Shown piece by piece: positions 62,036-64,000 of a stretch of 64,000 nt of DNA. The notes beneath the pieces were generated by a model. It saw only the letters and a list, made by a program, of their open reading frames with translations. It ran no database searches and was not told where the DNA came from. Every line of letters begins with the position of its first letter. Position 1 is the first letter of the stretch. This stretch comes from Monodelphis domestica (lineage: Eukaryota; Chordata; Mammalia; Didelphimorphia; Didelphidae), in contig NC_077231.1 of assembly GCF_027887165.1 (NCBI RefSeq), positions 326,509,014 through 326,573,013 on the forward strand. The letters are read 5' to 3'. A program made the translations under genes and the position numbers.

Positions 62036-62095
<60 letters not shown>

Positions 62096-62168
62096 CGAAC
62101 TCCATGAAGGCCGACTTGGACGAGTCCTGGGCGTCCAAGCCATCAGCCATCGTGGTCATGGTCATCAT
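58830..62168 (-). CDS. DLX6: DLX6, distal-less homeobox 6 transcription factor (3 coding exons, 1-base frameshift in exon 3)
   Basis: Coding exons on the - strand are 62168-61580, 60523-60330 and 59080-58830, with GT-AG junctions (donors AG|GTGAGC and AG|GTAATT; acceptors ACAG and CCAG). The start [11 protein letters not shown] and the segment [21 protein letters not shown] identify DLX6. The homeodomain is about residues 218-277, with the invariant Asn at 268; the exon 2/3 junction follows Q261. Exon 1 carries a 19-Gln run (62037-62093, one CAA), Pro-rich, Ala, about 10-13 His and long Gly runs, which make it longer than human DLX6 (about 293 residues from memory). Exon 3 reads correctly through 33 codons, to about 58982, where one base is missing: the conserved ending [21 protein letters not shown]...QRPQMM continues only in the next frame and stops at 58830. 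Read literally, the protein is 342 residues and stops at 58835. DLX6 is a nuclear homeodomain regulator acting with DLX5 in forebrain, jaw and limb. Confidence 0.95.
59081..60329 (-). other. DLX6: DLX6 intron 2
   Basis: Phase 0 intron of 1249 bp splitting the homeodomain after the TQTQ codons, in the same place as DLX5 intron 2. GC-rich, with a G run near 59911-59919. No repeats or ORFs of note. Confidence 0.9.
60524..61579 (-). other. DLX6: DLX6 intron 1
   Basis: Phase 1 intron of 1056 bp separating the low-complexity N-terminal exon from the homeodomain exons. CpG-rich and without transposons. The reading frame of exon 1 continues far into it only because stop codons are rare in this GC-rich DNA. 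Confidence 0.9.
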
Positions 62169-62900
62169 GAAAACTTTGGCGGCCGGAGGGAGCGCCCTCC
62201 TCTCCAGCGGCGGCCGCCTCGGCCTGGGCCCGACCCCCCCAGGCGGCGGCAGCGGCGGGGGCAGCGGCAGCGGCGGCGGCGCTCGCTCTTCTCGCCTCTC
62301 CAGCCACCTTCGCGCCGGGATTCTTGCAGACAGGGGCTCGGGGAGGGGGGCGGCGGCGGCCGCGGGGCTCGGGGTGCGGGGCGCTCTCCCTGGGCCTTGG
62401 CCCCGATCGGCCTCTCCGGAGGGAGCTCTCTCCTGCGCTCTGGCCTCCTCGCGCGCGCTCTCTCGCTCGCTCGCTCGCTCGCTCGCTCGTTCCTTTCCTC
62501 TCTCCTTGTGTGTCTCTCTCCTCGTCTCTCCCCCCTCGCGCTCCCCCCTCTCTCTCCCCCTCTCTCCCTTTCTCTCGCTCCCCTCGATTTTTTTTAATAG
62601 AAAGAGATCTAGTGAGCGGGCCTTGTTAACTAGCAGGGAGGAGGGGGAGGGCTGCCGGAGGAGCGCAGAGGCGAGGGGGAGGGGGCCTGCGCTCCCCCGT
62701 TTCCCCCCTTGGCTTTCGGGGGCTGGTGCCGTTTAAGGCAGAGATTTTAAGGTGGATTCTGCGAAAGTTGCGCTTCTGCGAGCAGACTTCATGCAGACGC
62801 CACGAGTCGAATGGTTTGTCTCCAAAGGGCAGCGCCTTCCCATTGGTCATCCAACCCCTGACGTCACAAGCGCACGGCTTCTACTGGCGCCTGGGCTCCG
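62169..62900 (-). promoter_or_regulatory. DLX6: DLX6 5' leader and proximal promoter region
   Basis: Upstream of the DLX6 ATG on the - strand: a CpG island with a (GCTC)n run at about 62462-62488 and pyrimidine-rich DNA to 62590. Further up, a palindromic CRE TGACGTCA at 62859-62866 lies 12 bases from an inverted CCAAT (ATTGG at 62842-62846). NFY plus CREB sites at this spacing are typical of a core or proximal promoter. The start site is not determinable. Confidence 0.5.
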
Positions 62901-63439
62901 AGTTCTTAGCCTACCTTCCTCCAGCCCCAAGCCAGCGCGAGAGCTGCCCCTGGGCGCGCCTTGGTGTGGGGCGCTCCGCTCCTCTCACCGGCTGCTGGCG
63001 TGGCGCCGCCGAGCCCCTGCGCCCGGGCCCGCGCCCTTAGCTCAGCCCCTCCGCCTTGGCCAAAAAAAAGGGCCGCCCCGGGCCCCTCCCCGACTGCGGG
63101 CCCTGCGCGCAGTCTTAGCTGGCCCCGGCCCCCGCCCTTCCTCAACCGAGGCTCGGCCTCCTGGCCTCCCGGATCCCCGGCCCTCGGCCCCCGGTCCTTC
63201 ACGTAGCTCCACCGGCTCTGACGACCCGGAGGGAGGCGAGGAAAGGGAGCCCTGAGGGGCAGGGCGGCCTGGCAGCTGGGCAGGCGGAATCCTGCGCGAA
63301 GGGGCCCAGGTCGGGCCTGCACACCCTCCCCACCCTCTTCCATTGGATCCAAACAAACAAACACACACACGGCCCACAATGACGAGCTCCCTCCCGTACG
63401 GGAGAGGCCCGGGCCCAGGGCCCCTCCTCGCTTCCCCGG

Positions 63440-63575
63440 CGCCCCGTGAAGGCCTGACACTAATGCATTTTTTCCTATTGAAAACAGAAGCCGCTGTAAT
63501 GCTTTCAAATATATGCAAATGAGCCGTGTGGTTAGTGGTTTGGCAATGCTGATTACAAATGCCCTGAACTGGCTC
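63440..63575. promoter_or_regulatory. Candidate conserved non-coding element upstream of DLX6
   Basis: AT-rich island in a CpG-rich setting, with words typical of constrained developmental DNA: CTAATGCATTTTTTCC, GTAATGC, ATATATGCAAATGAG (an octamer ATGCAAAT at about 63513-63520), TGTGGTTAGTGG (RUNX-like TGTGGTTA) and CTGATTACAAATG. A few hundred bases upstream of the DLX6 promoter. Proposed as an enhancer-type element by motif content and base composition only. Confidence 0.45.
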
Positions 63576-64000
63576 CTTCTCTCCCTCCCTTCCTCCCCTC
63601 CCGAGTGGGGGGGGGGGGGGGGAGAGGAGTGGAGCTGAAGCGAGCGCCACCGGCCCGGCCCACGCCTATCGCCTTCCCGGTTGCTGTCCCAGGCCGGGCC
63701 TCCTCCCGTCTTCGCCCCCGTTGAGGTCCCCGTCCCGGCCTTCAAGGCCTCGCCCAAGTCCGGGCCAGGCCTTTCCTGTCTTCTCCTCCGTTGCTGTCCC
63801 AGGCCGGGCCTTTCTCGTCCTCGCCCCTGTCGCGGTCCTGGGCCCGGCCGTTTCCGCCCTCGCCCCGGTCCTCGTCCTGGACCAGTCCGTCCCCAGCCGC
63901 GTCCAGCCGCGTCCTCGTTGCGCCTCCGATCCCAATTCCGATTGATTGTATTTTATCATCAACATCGTTAATGGCAAAACTGGAGCGGCGCGCGCCACTT
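63576..64000. other. DLX6 upstream flank at window end
   Basis: GC-rich DNA with a G run at about 63606-63622, the minisatellite annotated separately, and a final AT-richer stretch with TTGATTGTATTTTATCATC near 63942. The window cuts off here; no gene is seen. Confidence 0.5.
63664..63915. repeat. GC-rich imperfect minisatellite
   Basis: Degenerate tandem repeat with recurrent GTTGCTGTCCCAGGCCGGGCC-like and TCCTCGCCC-like words, in units of very roughly 36-120 bp. Near the window end, upstream of DLX6. The open frames through it have no family match and reflect the repeat. Confidence 0.6.

Overview
The window is vertebrate nuclear DNA carrying the DLX5-DLX6 homeobox gene pair. The two genes are arranged tail to tail: DLX5 on the + strand (coding exons within 44796-48085) and DLX6 on the - strand (coding exons within 62168-58830). 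About 10.7 kb of non-coding DNA separates their stop codons. Intron-exon structure, SINEs and LINEs rule out a prokaryote. The dispersed SINEs (a tRNA/CORE-like family whose sense strand reads 'ctgtgtgaccctgggcaagtcac' in pieces and ends near 'gattctaagacggaagg') and the many L1 3' ends resemble those of marsupial genomes, so a marsupial is the most likely source; the species cannot be decided from here.

Layout. 1-18.5 kb is upstream (5') flank of DLX5: mostly GC-rich unique DNA with scattered SINEs, a nearly 0.9-kb GGAA microsatellite (5417-6299) and a candidate conserved element with a CTCF-like core near 8.4 kb. 18.5-39.5 kb is AT-rich and made mostly of nested L1 copies, SINEs and two probable solo LTRs of endogenous retroviruses; every L1 reading frame is broken. 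39.5-42.4 kb is mixed unique and repeat DNA. From 42.4 kb to the end the window is a GC-rich, CpG-rich domain almost free of transposons, as expected for a developmental homeobox locus.

Gene pair. Both genes have the standard three-coding-exon DLX structure, with intron 1 in phase 1 and intron 2 in phase 0 inside the homeodomain. Both encode homeodomains with all DNA-contact residues intact. DLX5 reads cleanly to a 292-residue protein. DLX6 has long Gln, Pro, Ala, His and Gly runs in exon 1. Its exon 3 lacks one base relative to the conserved reading frame, so the terminal ~50 residues are out of frame as written; this is either a sequence error or a real change.

Intergenic control region. 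Two AT-rich, TAAT-dense islands stand out in otherwise GC-rich DNA: about 53980-54200 and about 56690-57240. Their positions and content fit the known DLX5/6 intergenic forebrain enhancers (I56ii and I56i). Immediately after the first island, on the + strand, there is a TATA box (54210), a plausible start about 30 bp on, and a strong splice donor (54347). This is what the first exon of the antisense lncRNA DLX6-AS1 (Evf-2/Dlx6os1) would look like, pointing toward DLX6. A second GGAA/GGGA purine array (55731-56573) with repeated GATAAG-bearing units lies between this start and I56i. I found no new kind of genetic system; the most interesting items are the putative lncRNA start, the DLX6 frameshift, the paired inverted sites, and the purine arrays beside the enhancers.
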